Source of the DNA: Paenibacillus arenilitoris
Lineage (GTDB): Bacteria > Bacillota > Bacilli > Paenibacillales > Paenibacillaceae
Assembly (NCBI RefSeq): GCF_014705655.1
Contig: NZ_JACXIY010000013.1
Location: 235,098 to 299,097 of the forward strand
Reading direction: 5' to 3'
Length of the DNA: 64,000 nt
Position numbers and translations under genes: made by a program. Position 1 is the first letter of the stretch; the number at the start of each line of letters is the position of its first letter. Below are positions 1-8,880 of this stretch, in pieces. The notes beneath the pieces were generated by a model. That model was not told the origin of the DNA, did no database searches, and saw only the letters and a list, made by a program, of their open reading frames with translations.

Positions 1-2607
1 AGTTACCGTGTCGTTGGGACGGACGCAGCAAACGTTGTTTTTGCCGACGGCTTGATGCACGTGACGCTTTCGGACTTGAGCGCCGGCGACCACGGGTATA
101 CCGTTGAATATAACGGAAACGGATATCAAGCGACCACGGACGTGAAGGTCCGAATCTTCAGCCATCCGGGTATTTTGCTTGCCGCGGAAGACCTGAATAG
201 AATGAAGCTTCGTGTTCAGGAAGAGGCTGAGCCCTGGTACTCCGATTACCAGAGACTGTTGAACAGTGTTTCGTACAATTTATCCAGCTTCGATTACGAA
301 ACCACTGTTTTTTCGAATGTCGGACGCGGAGGTGCTCCGTCGGATTCCGCCAATATCGGCTATTTTGAGAAGGGCGGCAATGCGGCTTACTTCAACGCCC
401 TGCAGTGGGTGATCACGGGGGACAATAAATATGCGGATAAAGCCGTCGACATCCTCGGTAAATGGGCGAAGGCCTTGAAAGTGATTGACGGCAGGGACAG
501 AATACTAGGCGCAGGAATCAATGCTTACAAATACGCCAGCGCGGCGGAAATCATAAGGTATTACAACGGGGGATACAGCGGATACAGCGACGCTGACTTC
601 AAAGCGCTCCAGGATATGATGATCAACGTGGTATATCCGGTTATCCAGGATGCAGCCGCTCCCATGCTCGCCAACGGCAACTGGGACGTGGCGGCCATCG
701 TCAGCATGATGTCTATTGGCGTTCTTTGCGATAATTCGGAAATCTTTGATCGCGCGACGGCCTTCTATCAGGACATTCATGTGAACGGTTCTATCTTCGC
801 CTATGTGAACGATTCAGGCCAGACGATGGAAACCGGCCGTGATCAGGCCCATGCCATGTTGGGTATCGGATATATGGCCGAGATATGCCTGATCGCTTAC
901 AATCAAGATGTGGATTTGTATTCCCTGTACGATAACAGGCTGGCCAAAGCTTTCGAATATTCGGCGAAATACAACCTGTATTCGAAGGAGCTTTACGGTG
1001 AGGATGTACCTTTCGTTGCGATGCCGAATGTTTTTGGCGATACCAGCAGAGGATATTATGGAGCCGGGTTTGACAGGGAGAATAACGGGCTTAACAGAGG
1101 CGAGCTCAGGCCTGTTTTTGAGCAAGCGCTTGCCCTCTATACCAAGGCAGGCGGCGTCGATATGACATGGACGACGAGGGCGGCGGCGGGTTCGCGCCCG
1201 CAGGCAATGGTGCATTTTGATAATTTGAACTTTGGCACCCTGACGTACTATAATGGCGAGCCGCTGCATGCAAGCGGGCCGTATTTTCAGATGCGGACGA
1301 GATGGGAGCCTCTATATCAGAGGAATTGGAGTATCGTGGACGGTCAAAGGGTCGCCGAGACATTGAACTCTTACTACAATATCAATGAAAACGGCGAGCT
1401 TGTTACCAGCGTCATGAAGATGGACGCGCCCTTCTATCAAATGGTCGCTAACGATGACGGCACCTTTTCGATTCGGCTGGTTAAGTCGAATACCTATTTA
1501 TCGGTTAAGGATGATACGGTAAACGGTCTAAATATTATTAAAGCCGACGCCACAGCGATAGGCGAGAATGAAAAGTTTATTTTGCGCTCCAGCGGGGTCG
1601 GCCCCTTCTTCCTGGTTTCTCCCAAGTATGATAATCGGATCGTATATCAATACGCGGCTGGATCAGGAAGCAGTGCCGTATTAACACTCCGGCTGGGAAC
1701 GAAGAAACTGTCGCAAATCGCAGATATACCGGACATCTCAACGAACGAGAGACTTATTTTTATGTACAATTTCGAGGATGTCGCATTGAATGGCAGCGCG
1801 GCTCCAAGCATCACATCGGCGGGCAGCAGCAGCGTGGCGAGCGGCGAAGGCGGCACATTCCAGGTTGAGGCGACAGGCACGACTCCACTCAGCTATAGGC
1901 TGGACGGAGCGCCGGACAGCGTAACGATCAACGGCAGAACAGGGTTGATCACGATTGCGGACACCCTAACGGTCGGTATTTATTCGTTCACCATTATGGC
2001 GTCTAACGGCATATTGCCTAATGCGACGCTGACGTTCACGCTGACGGTGGAGGCAATCGTTCCAGGCACGCCGATGAACGTTACGGCGACGCCGGGTGAT
2101 GGGCTGGTAACGTTGAACTGGAATGCCCCGGCCAGCGACGGCGGCGCGGAGATTATCATGTATGAGGTATCACAGGATAACGGAGCGACATGGATCGATG
2201 CGGATACCGACACAACTCACACCTTCAATGGACTGACGAACGGTACGGCGTACACATTCACGGTGAGAGCAGTCAACAGCGCGGGCAGCGGCGCGGTGGC
2301 GGAGGCGAAGGCCACGCCGGTAGCGGTACCAGCGGTTCCGTCGAAGGTTTCCGCGAAGAAGGCCGGTCCGGCTGCGATCGAAGTCAGTTGGACGGCGGTT
2401 TCAGGCGCAACCGGCTACAACGTGTACCGGTCTCTCAAGGGTGAAAGCAATTACGTGAAGATCAATCAAGAATGGATCACGACGAATTCGTTCACCGATC
2501 CGGACCTGTCGGCGGGAACGAAATATTATTACAAAGTAACTGCGGTGAACCAAAGCGGCGAATCCGCCATGTCCAAGGAAACCCATGCAAAGACGGAAAA
2601 GAAGTGA
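1..2607 (+). CDS. Alginate-lyase-like secreted polysaccharide lyase with Ig-like and two fibronectin III domains (5' partial)
   Basis: The reading frame is open to the left edge, so the N-terminus and any signal peptide lie outside the window. The first 700 bases or so carry a helical domain starting near the HPGILLAAEDLNRMK segment. That segment, with the long alpha/alpha-type region after it, is typical of the alginate lyase family (Pfam Alginate_lyase) found in Paenibacillus extracellular enzymes. A putative Ig-like domain (about 1800-2055) and two fibronectin type III domains (about 2065-2320 and 2330-2600) follow, a common C-terminal layout of secreted polysaccharide-degrading enzymes. 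The likely role is cleavage of a uronic-acid polysaccharide outside the cell. The true substrate cannot be told from sequence. A strong terminator follows directly, so it ends its transcription unit. Confidence 0.75.
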   Translation, partial: SYRVVGTDAANVVFADGLMHVTLSDLSAGDHGYTVEYNGNGYQATTDVKVRIFSHPGILLAAEDLNRMKLRVQEEAEPWYSDYQRLLNSVSYNLSSFDYETTVFSNVGRGGAPSDSANIGYFEKGGNAAYFNALQWVITGDNKYADKAVDILGKWAKALKVIDGRDRILGAGINAYKYASAAEIIRYYNGGYSGYSDADFKALQDMMINVVYPVIQDAAAPMLANGNWDVAAIVSMMSIGVLCDNSEIFDRATAFYQDIHVNGSIFAYVNDSGQTMETGRDQAHAMLGIGYMAEICLIAYNQDVDLYSLYDNRLAKAFEYSAKYNLYSKELYGEDVPFVAMPNVFGDTSRGYYGAGFDRENNGLNRGELRPVFEQALALYTKAGGVDMTWTTRAAAGSRPQAMVHFDNLNFGTLTYYNGEPLHASGPYFQMRTRWEPLYQRNWSIVDGQRVAETLNSYYNINENGELVTSVMKMDAPFYQMVANDDGTFSIRLVKSNTYLSVKDDTVNGLNIIKADATAIGENEKFILRSSGVGPFFLVSPKYDNRIVYQYAAGSGSSAVLTLRLGTKKLSQIADIPDISTNERLIFMYNFEDVALNGSAAPSITSAGSSSVASGEGGTFQVEATGTTPLSYRLDGAPDSVTINGRTGLITIADTLTVGIYSFTIMASNGILPNATLTFTLTVEAIVPGTPMNVTATPGDGLVTLNWNAPASDGGAEIIMYEVSQDNGATWIDADTDTTHTFNGLTNGTAYTFTVRAVNSAGSGAVAEAKATPVAVPAVPSKVSAKKAGPAAIEVSWTAVSGATGYNVYRSLKGESNYVKINQEWITTNSFTDPDLSAGTKYYYKVTAVNQSGESAMSKETHAKTEKK

Positions 2608-2620
2608 CGACCGGTAAGAA

Positions 2621-2657
2621 GGACCGTTCCGCGCGCTGGCGCGGAACGGTTCTTTTC
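2621..2657 (+). terminator. Rho-independent terminator after the lyase gene
   Basis: A GC-rich stem (GACCGTTCCGCGC paired with GCGCGGAACGGTTC) with a 4-base loop is followed by TCTTTT, 14 bases after the stop codon of the lyase gene. Confidence 0.9.
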
Positions 2658-2819
2658 CTGTGGTCAAATGAAGGTACAATAACTGATGATCAAAGAGGTA
2701 TCGTGATGGTTAAAGCGTTGTTCTTATATTTGTACCATTTATTGAGCTATTCCAGCTAATAGCTTGTCAATATTTAATTATTAATGGCATATTCATCATG
2801 CATTTCTATAGCCTGCTAC

Positions 2820-3584
2820 TTAGTCTAGACGGAACGATTCTTTCTTGGTCAAAATGGCAAAGATCCAGTGGATGAGTTTTTTTACACAAGCGATTATGGC
2901 TACTCTAAACAGTTTTCCCTCAGCTCGTTTTTTATGGTAGAATGCTCTTAATTTTTTGTTCCGATTGCTACGAATGCCACATCGCACAGCTTGAAATAGA
3001 ACTGTACGAAGCCTCCTTGAGCCATGTTTCGTGATTCTATTTTGGGTTGCTACAAATTTGCCTGAAGAAAAAACACTTGGATCGACACCGGCGAAAGCCA
3101 CCAGCTTCTTGGCGTGTTCGAACCGATCGATCTCTCCGATCTCTGCTAAGATTGTTGCAGCAATCTTAGTACCAATGCCGGGAATCGATTGGATTAAATC
3201 ATATTCGAGCAATTCTTCAGCCAGGGCATCTACCGATTTTTCGAGGTCTGTTAAATGTTCCCGGTATTGAAGAAGCAATTTAATGAGCAGCTGCATGGAA
3301 ATCAGATGGCTTGGAAAAGCCGTCTCTTTGAATGGGTTTCGCCTTGCTGCAGCCATTAGAATTTGAGCATGTTCCAGACACCATAAAGCGGATCGGCCGC
3401 GTCCAATAAGGCTTTGGATTGCTGTTGTAATTTCGTTTTCGGTCATTTCTAGCACATCTTTGGATGTTGAGTACTTAGCCAGCAGTCTAAGGGAAACCTT
3501 TGAATACAGGTCACCAAACACGCCGAGATATTCGGGAAATACCTGATCGAGAATAGCTTGGAATTGCAGTTTCGCTTGGTGACC
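2820..3584 (-). pseudogene. IS110-family transposase, C-terminal fragment
   Basis: The readable frame runs from about 3584 down to 2820. It matches the C-terminal transposase_20 part of IS110-family enzymes: a helix-hairpin-helix-like IPGIGTKIAATILAEIG segment, then the AFAGVDPSVFSSG and ITKHGSRRLRTVLFQA motifs and a basic tail. The N-terminal DEDD (RuvC-like) catalytic half is missing. The frame ends abruptly at about 3584, against the start of another small gene. The fragment can therefore not transpose. It lies tail-out next to a second IS110 remnant on the other strand. Confidence 0.85.
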
Positions 3585-3631
3585 TCATAATACGATCGGG
3601 CAGGATACTGAGAAGTGAAGGAGTAAAAGTT

Positions 3632-3880
3632 ATGGAATTGAGTCATGTCCACTTAGGTTATTACAGGAATGATAATGATATAGAAGCTGTTGGTTTTTTT
3701 GAAGATGACGAATTGGTTTTTTACTTCGATGATAGTGATGATAAAGGCTTGTTTAAAGAGAATCAGCAAAGACATGAATTGTTTGGTATTGTTATTTTTA
3801 AAGCGTGTGATTACGAAGAAGCAGAAGGGAAATTTAATGAATGGGTAAGATGTATATGGGTCCCAGATGCTGGCCAGCGA
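3632..3880 (+). pseudogene. 5' part of an unknown acidic small protein, cut by an IS110 insertion
   Basis: An ATG at 3632 is preceded by AAGGAG with 8-base spacing and opens an acidic frame (MELSHVHLGYYRND, then FFEDDELVFYFDDSDD). The frame runs without a stop into the IS110 transposase gene whose own start is at 3914. The amino acid composition changes around 3870-3900, so the first 80 or so codons probably belong to a host gene and the rest to the element's left end. I do not recognise the family. No continuation of the host gene was found beyond the element. Confidence 0.5.
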
Positions 3881-3913
3881 CCGGATCCAAATACAAACCA
3901 AGGAGACTACAAG

Positions 3914-4783
3914 ATGAATTCTACTCAAAATGAACGCATTAATCAAATCACTTCTTCTACCTTAATTGTCGGCGTAGACATCGCTAAATTTAAACACGTC
4001 GCTCGAGTACAAGACTACCGCGGAGTCGAGTTCGGGAGGCCCATTACGTTTGAGAACAATCGTGAAGGCTTTGCAATGTTCGTTAGCTGGTTCAGAAAGA
4101 TTGCGACGGAGCAAGGGTTCCAGGACACCGTCGTTGGCATGGAACCGACCGGTCACTTCTGGCTGAACCTGGCCCATTTTCTAAGAGAACAGCGCGTTAC
4201 GTGCACTGTGGTTAATCCGCTCCACGTGAAGAAAAGCAAAGAGTTGGATGAGCTTGAGTGTAAGTTTGAAGAGCTTGAGGCAAGGCTGGATGAGCTTTTG
4301 GGGCAAATCCCGCAGGTGAAGCAACTACTGGCCATTAAAGGAATTGGCCGGGACAGTATAGCCGGTTTCCTCGCTGAAATTGGCGACATTGAACATTACC
4401 GGCATCCAAAACAGATCATTAAGCTCGCAGGCTTGAACCTAAAAGAAAACACGTCCGGTAAACACAAGGGACAAACGAAGATCACGAAGCGAGGGCGTAA
4501 GCGGTTACGAGCGCTGCTATTTCGCGTTATGATGCCATTGGTGGCCAAGAACCGAGCGTTTAAGGCGTTGCATGAGCACTACACCAAACGGCCAGATAAT
4601 CCGTTGAAAAAGATGCAGTCACTCATTGCGCTTTGCGGTAAGCTGGTTCGAATTCTCTTTGGTGTCCTGAAAAAAGGTCATCGGTACAGTGAAGAAAAGA
4701 TGTTGCAGGATATTCCTCGGTTCACGGAAGTTTCGTGGGGCAGCTTAAATTCATGCTTTTTCATAAAAGACGAACGTAAATAA
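3914..4783 (+). pseudogene. IS110-family transposase with an in-frame internal deletion
   Basis: The start at 3914 follows AAGGAG with 8-base spacing. The N-terminal DEDD-type domain is recognisable (IVGVDIAKFKH, then GMEPTGHFW and VVNPLHVKKSKELD). The C-terminal domain (LLAIKGIGRDSIAGFLAEIGD, LAGLNLKENTSGKHKG, ITKRGRKRLRALLF) is also there. Between KSKELD and ELECKFEELE roughly 120 residues of the usual middle part are gone, including the normal DD(N)SPTKND catalytic stretch. The protein is about 290 residues instead of the usual 400 or more. The junction near 4243-4256 has repeats of TTGGATGAGCTT-like sequence, so a microhomology deletion is likely. The frame is intact but the enzyme should be inactive. 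Confidence 0.85.
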
Positions 4784-4834
4784 CTAAGGTACAGACAATT
4801 GAAGCACGGATGAGTCGGAATAACACTATCATAC

Positions 4835-4947
4835 GGACGAAGATCCTGTCGGGCAGCATATCCGACCTCCACCTCATGGACAGGTTGAATGAAGGAATGT
4901 GGGAGCGAAGACTCTGTCAGACATGGGAGGGTTGACCTCCATGAGGC
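4835..4947 (+). ncRNA. Duplicated non-coding module in the IS110 3' flank (candidate bridge/seek RNA region)
   Basis: Downstream of the IS110 transposase, two similar non-coding segments follow each other. The first (4835-4885) has ACGAAGATCCTGTCGGGCA and CGACCTCCACCTCATGG. The second (4902-4947) has GCGAAGACTCTGTCAGACA and TGACCTCCATGAGG. Each can fold on itself. IS110-family elements encode a structured RNA with two guide loops beside the transposase, and paired similar modules would fit that, but this is inference. The rest of 4784-5270 shows no gene. Confidence 0.35.
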
Positions 4948-5270
4948 GATGTGGAGATCCTAAGGTGCGACCATAAATCTCCAGAAAGTCCACTTTTTTA
5001 AACGAGTGGTCTGGTTGGATATGCTTTTTTTACTTTTCCCGCCCCATATTCTGCATCTTCTACAACCTTGTTCCATTCAGTTGTTGTTTCGTACGAAAGA
5101 AAAACGTTCAAAACCTAAGAAAACAAGCGTATTTAAGAGGAAAACTATTCTCCATAGAGGGAGTTCAACGTAGTGGTAAACATCCAGGGGTAGTTTGATT
5201 TTAATTATCTTTTCTTTTTACTTCAACGGGATAACAACCTAAACTTGAAGTACAAAAAGGAGGTTATCTG

Positions 5271-6386
5271 ATGGTTGATGTTTTTGCTGTAGCTGACATT
5301 ATTGTCAAACATATTAAGACTCATTACCCCCAAGATGTTGCTATTGTCGGATATTACGGATCATATTTGCAGGGGCGAGCGAATGAACGATCGGATTTGG
5401 ATTTCTTCTTCATTCCGGGCACGGCCAGAGGAAGACAAGTAGAATGCCAATTTATAATCGACGGTATAAGTTTTGATTTCTGGCCAATCGGATGGGATCG
5501 TGCTGAGAGAATGGCAACATCTGAGGAGTGGAGCACGACGATTATAGCAGACTGTGAGCTATTATATGTCCGATCAGAAGATGATCTTGCGAGGTTCATG
5601 GAACTTCGTAAGACAATAACCAACATGGGCAGTGAATCCAAAGCACCTGATTTGATCAGCAAAGCCGAATCAGTATTAAAGGATTGCCTTATCAGCATGG
5701 CTAAAATGCAGCTTACCGAAAACACCAATGATCTGTCCTATTTTCGAACCCAGGCTCAAGAGATTACGGTAAACATTTTTAAGTCTCTTGGATTCTTGAA
5801 CCAAATCTACTATAAGCGCATGTGGGGCCACTATCGCGAGCAAGTCAGAAATCTCCCTATTAAGCCGGACCAACTGGATCAATACCTCGATACCATTATG
5901 TTCAGCCTTATTCCAGATGAAATTATGTCAGCGTGTGAGAAACTGACTGCAGATACACTTTGCCTTATATCGGAACGACAAAACAGCCAAGAAGAGAATC
6001 GCTCTTATAAAGAGCGATTGAAGGGGTACTACGAAGAGGAAAAGGGGATGATGAACAAACTGTTAACCGCGTGCGAAAAAGGACATTACGAAACAGCTTT
6101 CTTCGTTGCTACTGGTGTACAAGACGGGTTAGCTCGAATTTTGTACGCTGCAGAAAAAGGACGTTGGCCTGGTATTGTTGATTTTGGTGAGCATCGAGAG
6201 TTTTACGTTCGTTATGGGTATCCAGATCTTGTCGCGCTGTTGGATCCAACAGATTTTGAACCGTTACGATTAGCCGTTCTGCAGCTTATAGAAAAGTTAG
6301 AGAATCACCTAAGAACAGAAGGTGTATCTTTGAACCAGTTCGACTCTGTTGCTGATTTCGAATCATTTTACATAAACAGAGTTTGA
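5271..6386 (+). CDS. Nucleotidyltransferase-domain protein
   Basis: A 371-residue protein; the start is supported by AAGGAGG 8 bases upstream of ATG. Residues 25-50 carry the nucleotidyltransferase signature GYYGSYLQGRANERSDLDFF (GS...SDxDxx), the metal-binding core of the DNA polymerase beta / aminoglycoside nucleotidyltransferase fold. A third acidic residue is likely within FDFWPIGW. The remaining 270 residues are helical and probably bind the acceptor substrate. Aminoglycoside adenylyltransferases and MNT antitoxins share this core, but I cannot assign a substrate. It stands alone, with convergent transcription toward the LysR gene. Confidence 0.75.
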   Translation: MVDVFAVADIIVKHIKTHYPQDVAIVGYYGSYLQGRANERSDLDFFFIPGTARGRQVECQFIIDGISFDFWPIGWDRAERMATSEEWSTTIIADCELLYVRSEDDLARFMELRKTITNMGSESKAPDLISKAESVLKDCLISMAKMQLTENTNDLSYFRTQAQEITVNIFKSLGFLNQIYYKRMWGHYREQVRNLPIKPDQLDQYLDTIMFSLIPDEIMSACEKLTADTLCLISERQNSQEENRSYKERLKGYYEEEKGMMNKLLTACEKGHYETAFFVATGVQDGLARILYAAEKGRWPGIVDFGEHREFYVRYGYPDLVALLDPTDFEPLRLAVLQLIEKLENHLRTEGVSLNQFDSVADFESFYINRV

Positions 6387-6463
6387 TTACATTGCGATCA
6401 AACGGTGTGTTATGTTACATAGATGTTCCGCTAACGGAGAACGATAGCTGAATAAAGAAACGA

Positions 6464-6492
6464 CGGCAGTCGATCATAATTGATCGGCTGCC
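6464..6492. terminator. Hairpin between convergent genes, possible bidirectional terminator
   Basis: GGCAGTCGATCA pairs with TGATCGGCTGCC around a 5-base loop. It lies between the stop of the nucleotidyltransferase gene (+) and the end of the LysR gene (-). The T-run is weak. Confidence 0.5.
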
Positions 6493-6541
6493 AATTTCAC
6501 GCTGCCGGCTATTTTTGTGAGGGCCTACCCAGCGCCTTATT

Positions 6542-7453
6542 TTACCCCAACGACCGAGTGGAAAGCTCCATTACACTTTGAACGAAAGACTGCAACTCGT
6601 CTATAAAAATTTTTGCAGCTTGCCCCATAAATTTATCCGTTCGATATAGGATGCAAATATCCTGGCTTGGCGTTGGATTGAGCAGCGTTACGGCTGAGAT
6701 GTTATCGCCTTTGAGGTAATCTAGCAGCAGCCGCGGAAGAATTGCCGCTCCTATCCCTTGTTCGACTAAGGACAAAAGCGTCGATAACGTGGAGGTTACG
6801 ATTGAATTGTCTAATTCTATCCCCTTTTCTTGACAGCAAGAATGAATGACCTTCGTAATCTGATGCTCCGGACCGAACATGACCATCTTAAGCTGCTGTA
6901 ATTGTTCGAAGAGGATCGCCTTTGACTTAGCAAAGGGGTGATCCGAATGGATGGCCAATGCAAACTCCTCGTGGAACAAAGGAATGATCGAGATGCGATC
7001 ATCCGGATTCGCAGGCACAATAGTAACGCCAAGATCTCTTGTGCCGTCAACAACCTGTTCATACACATCCACGGTCTCCGTAACGCGTATGGAAAGCTTG
7101 GGATATGTACGGTGGAAATTGATCAACAGTGTATCGAACAGCAAATCCCCATCTCCAGGAAGAATCCCGATGTCCAGCCTGCCGCCTTCCATACGCTTCA
7201 GATCCGTAATCGCTCCCTTAATATAGTCGATGCGTTCGAAGATGATATGACATTGATCCAGCAAGATCTTACCCGCCTCCGTCAATGCAATCCGTTTGCC
7301 AATGCGATCGAACAGCGGCATCCCAAGCTCGTTTTCCAAAAACTTGATCTGCTGACTCAGATTCGACTGTGTCGTGCACAGGTTCTCGGCCGCTCTTGAG
7401 AAATGCATTTCCTTACAAACGGCGGCAAAATACTCAAGTTGCCTGAACTCCAC
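6542..7453 (-). CDS. LysR-family transcriptional regulator
   Basis: A 303-residue protein of normal LysR length. Residues 1-60 form the winged helix-turn-helix (MEFRQLEYFAAVCKEMHFSR, then LCTTQSNLSQQIKFLENELG), and residues 90-290 form the periplasmic-binding-like effector domain. The start codon is GTG at 7453, with GGGGG 8 bases upstream. The gene is divergent from the (frameshifted) DinB-like gene at 7654 with a 200-base shared promoter region. This is the usual arrangement of a LysR regulator and its target, so control of the DinB gene and the NTF2-like gene behind it is plausible. The effector is unknown. Confidence 0.9.
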   Translation of the reverse strand: MEFRQLEYFAAVCKEMHFSRAAENLCTTQSNLSQQIKFLENELGMPLFDRIGKRIALTEAGKILLDQCHIIFERIDYIKGAITDLKRMEGGRLDIGILPGDGDLLFDTLLINFHRTYPKLSIRVTETVDVYEQVVDGTRDLGVTIVPANPDDRISIIPLFHEEFALAIHSDHPFAKSKAILFEQLQQLKMVMFGPEHQITKVIHSCCQEKGIELDNSIVTSTLSTLLSLVEQGIGAAILPRLLLDYLKGDNISAVTLLNPTPSQDICILYRTDKFMGQAAKIFIDELQSFVQSVMELSTRSLG

Positions 7454-7653
7454 TCCTCGTTCCCCCTTTTAATAAGCGGTCTCCATTCATCATTATAAAT
7501 GAAAATCCAATTTATCCCAATCCTTTATTCAATCATTACTGAAACCGATCAATTGAATCGGAATCTCGTGATTGTTGCTTTGTGGAGAGAGGAGTACACT
7601 TTGGATGTGAAAGCGATACGCTTACAACAATTTAAACGGGAGGCGTTTTAACC

Positions 7654-8117
7654 ATGGCTATTCGATTATTACAAGCGGAAAAGTTCTGCATCAGATCGTG
7701 ATCGGGCAGCTTCAAGGCGTTTCGGAGGATCAATTCGATATTCAAGCGAAAGGCTTCAATAACACGATTCGTTGGAATGTCGGTCATATGGTTTATTGGA
7801 TGGATAAATACTCCACTTTATCCTTCGGACTCCCGTCTGCAATTCCGCCTCATTATGAATCGTTGTTCGGCTCCGGAACGAAACCTTCGGAATGGACGAT
7901 TACTCCGCCCTCGAAGGAGGAACTGACCGAACTATTAATGGCGCAGCTTTCCCGTCTCTCCGAACTGACGCCCGAAATGCTGGACATGAAGCTGCAATCG
8001 CCATACATCATGGGCCCGTTCCAATTCATTACCTCCGGCGAGTTGTTCAATTTCGCTCTGATGCACGAAGCCATACACCTTGGCATCATTTCGAGCCAGC
8101 TTAAAGCCATGCAATAA
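7654..8117 (+). pseudogene. DinB-family protein gene with a frameshift near the 5' end
   Basis: An ATG at 7654 behind CGGGAGG opens MAIRLLQAEK and then hits TGA at 7699. Shifting frame by one base at the GAAAAGTTC run (about 7680) gives a continuous DinB-like four-helix protein: VLHQIVIGQLQGVSED, then NTIRWNVGHMVYWMDKYS and FALMHEAIHLGIISSQLKAM. The His residues of NVGHM and HEAIHLG are the usual metal ligands of the DinB/YfiT fold. A single missing G explains it, either a real mutation or a sequence error. Translation could only start internally at GTG 7698, losing the first helix. Confidence 0.8.
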
Positions 8118-8194
8118 GATGTGGCAATACGAATAGCAGGTGGATCTGATCCGCCGCCCGATGTTCCATCTCTAAAAAAGGAGATCAGTGCTAG

Positions 8195-8593
8195 ATGAAA
8201 CCGGATCAAGTGTTACTTCAATACTTCCACAATTTGGTGGATATCGACAAAGCCCTTAGTTATGTACATCATGATGCCAAGTTTATCGCGGCATTCGAGA
8301 AGGAGACGGACAGACATTACTTCTATGGAACCTATTATGGGATAGAAGGCGTAAGGACGCTATTGTCCAAGTTCCAGAAAGATCTTGATACCCAAGAATT
8401 CGAGATCCGCAAGATACTTGCTGATGAAACCACTGCTTTAGCTTGGGGAAGATTCAAGCATCGGATTCGGCCTACCGGCAAAATGTTTGAAAGCCATTGG
8501 GCGGTGGTTTGCGAAGTGAAAGACGGCAAGATTAAGTATTTCCGGGGCTTTGAAGATACAGGTGCCTTGGAAGCCGCTTATAGAGAGGATTGA
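8195..8593 (+). CDS. NTF2-like (SnoaL-type) small protein
   Basis: A 132-residue protein with AAAAGGAG upstream of ATG 8195. Its pattern of an N-terminal helix pair, GTYYGIEGVRTLLSKF in the middle and four alternating strands ending in SHWAVVCEVKDGKIKYFRGFEDT is that of the nuclear transport factor 2-like superfamily (SnoaL / ketosteroid isomerase-like). Members bind or isomerise small hydrophobic compounds, and most uncharacterised ones have no known reaction. It lies 78 bases behind the DinB pseudogene, possibly in one transcript, and is followed by a clear terminator. Confidence 0.8.
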   Translation: MKPDQVLLQYFHNLVDIDKALSYVHHDAKFIAAFEKETDRHYFYGTYYGIEGVRTLLSKFQKDLDTQEFEIRKILADETTALAWGRFKHRIRPTGKMFESHWAVVCEVKDGKIKYFRGFEDTGALEAAYRED

Positions 8594-8650
8594 TGCACCA
8601 CGAGAATTCCGCATTTGTACGACCGCCATGTCGCACTAACGGGTACAAGA

Positions 8651-8686
8651 GCTAAGCGATGGCACCGATCCATCGCTTAGCTTTTT
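8651..8686 (+). terminator. Rho-independent terminator
   Basis: GCTAAGCGATGG pairs perfectly with CCATCGCTTAGC, followed by TTTTTG. It ends the NTF2-like gene transcript. Confidence 0.92.
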
Positions 8687-8794
8687 GTTCTGGCTGCCGC
8701 TGAGCTATCGGGCAGTTGAACGACAGTAGGAGTAGTTTGCAATGGCAACTGCTCTTTTTCTTCATTAAGCTAAAGGGCAGATTAGTAGTAACAT

Positions 8795-8816
8795 AGGCTG
8801 CCATCGATGGCAGCCT
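8795..8816. other. Perfect palindrome AGGCTGCCATCGATGGCAGCCT
   Basis: A 22-base self-complementary sequence made of AGGCTGCCATC and its complement lies between the terminator of the NTF2-like gene and the end of the DUF1992 gene. It could be a hairpin terminating the minus-strand gene or a protein site. No long T-run is present on either strand. Confidence 0.45.
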
Positions 8817-8880
8817 TATTCGTTCAAGGCTGATGACATCAGATTATAATTCGCGGACAAAGCGGAATACGGTCAACCCT

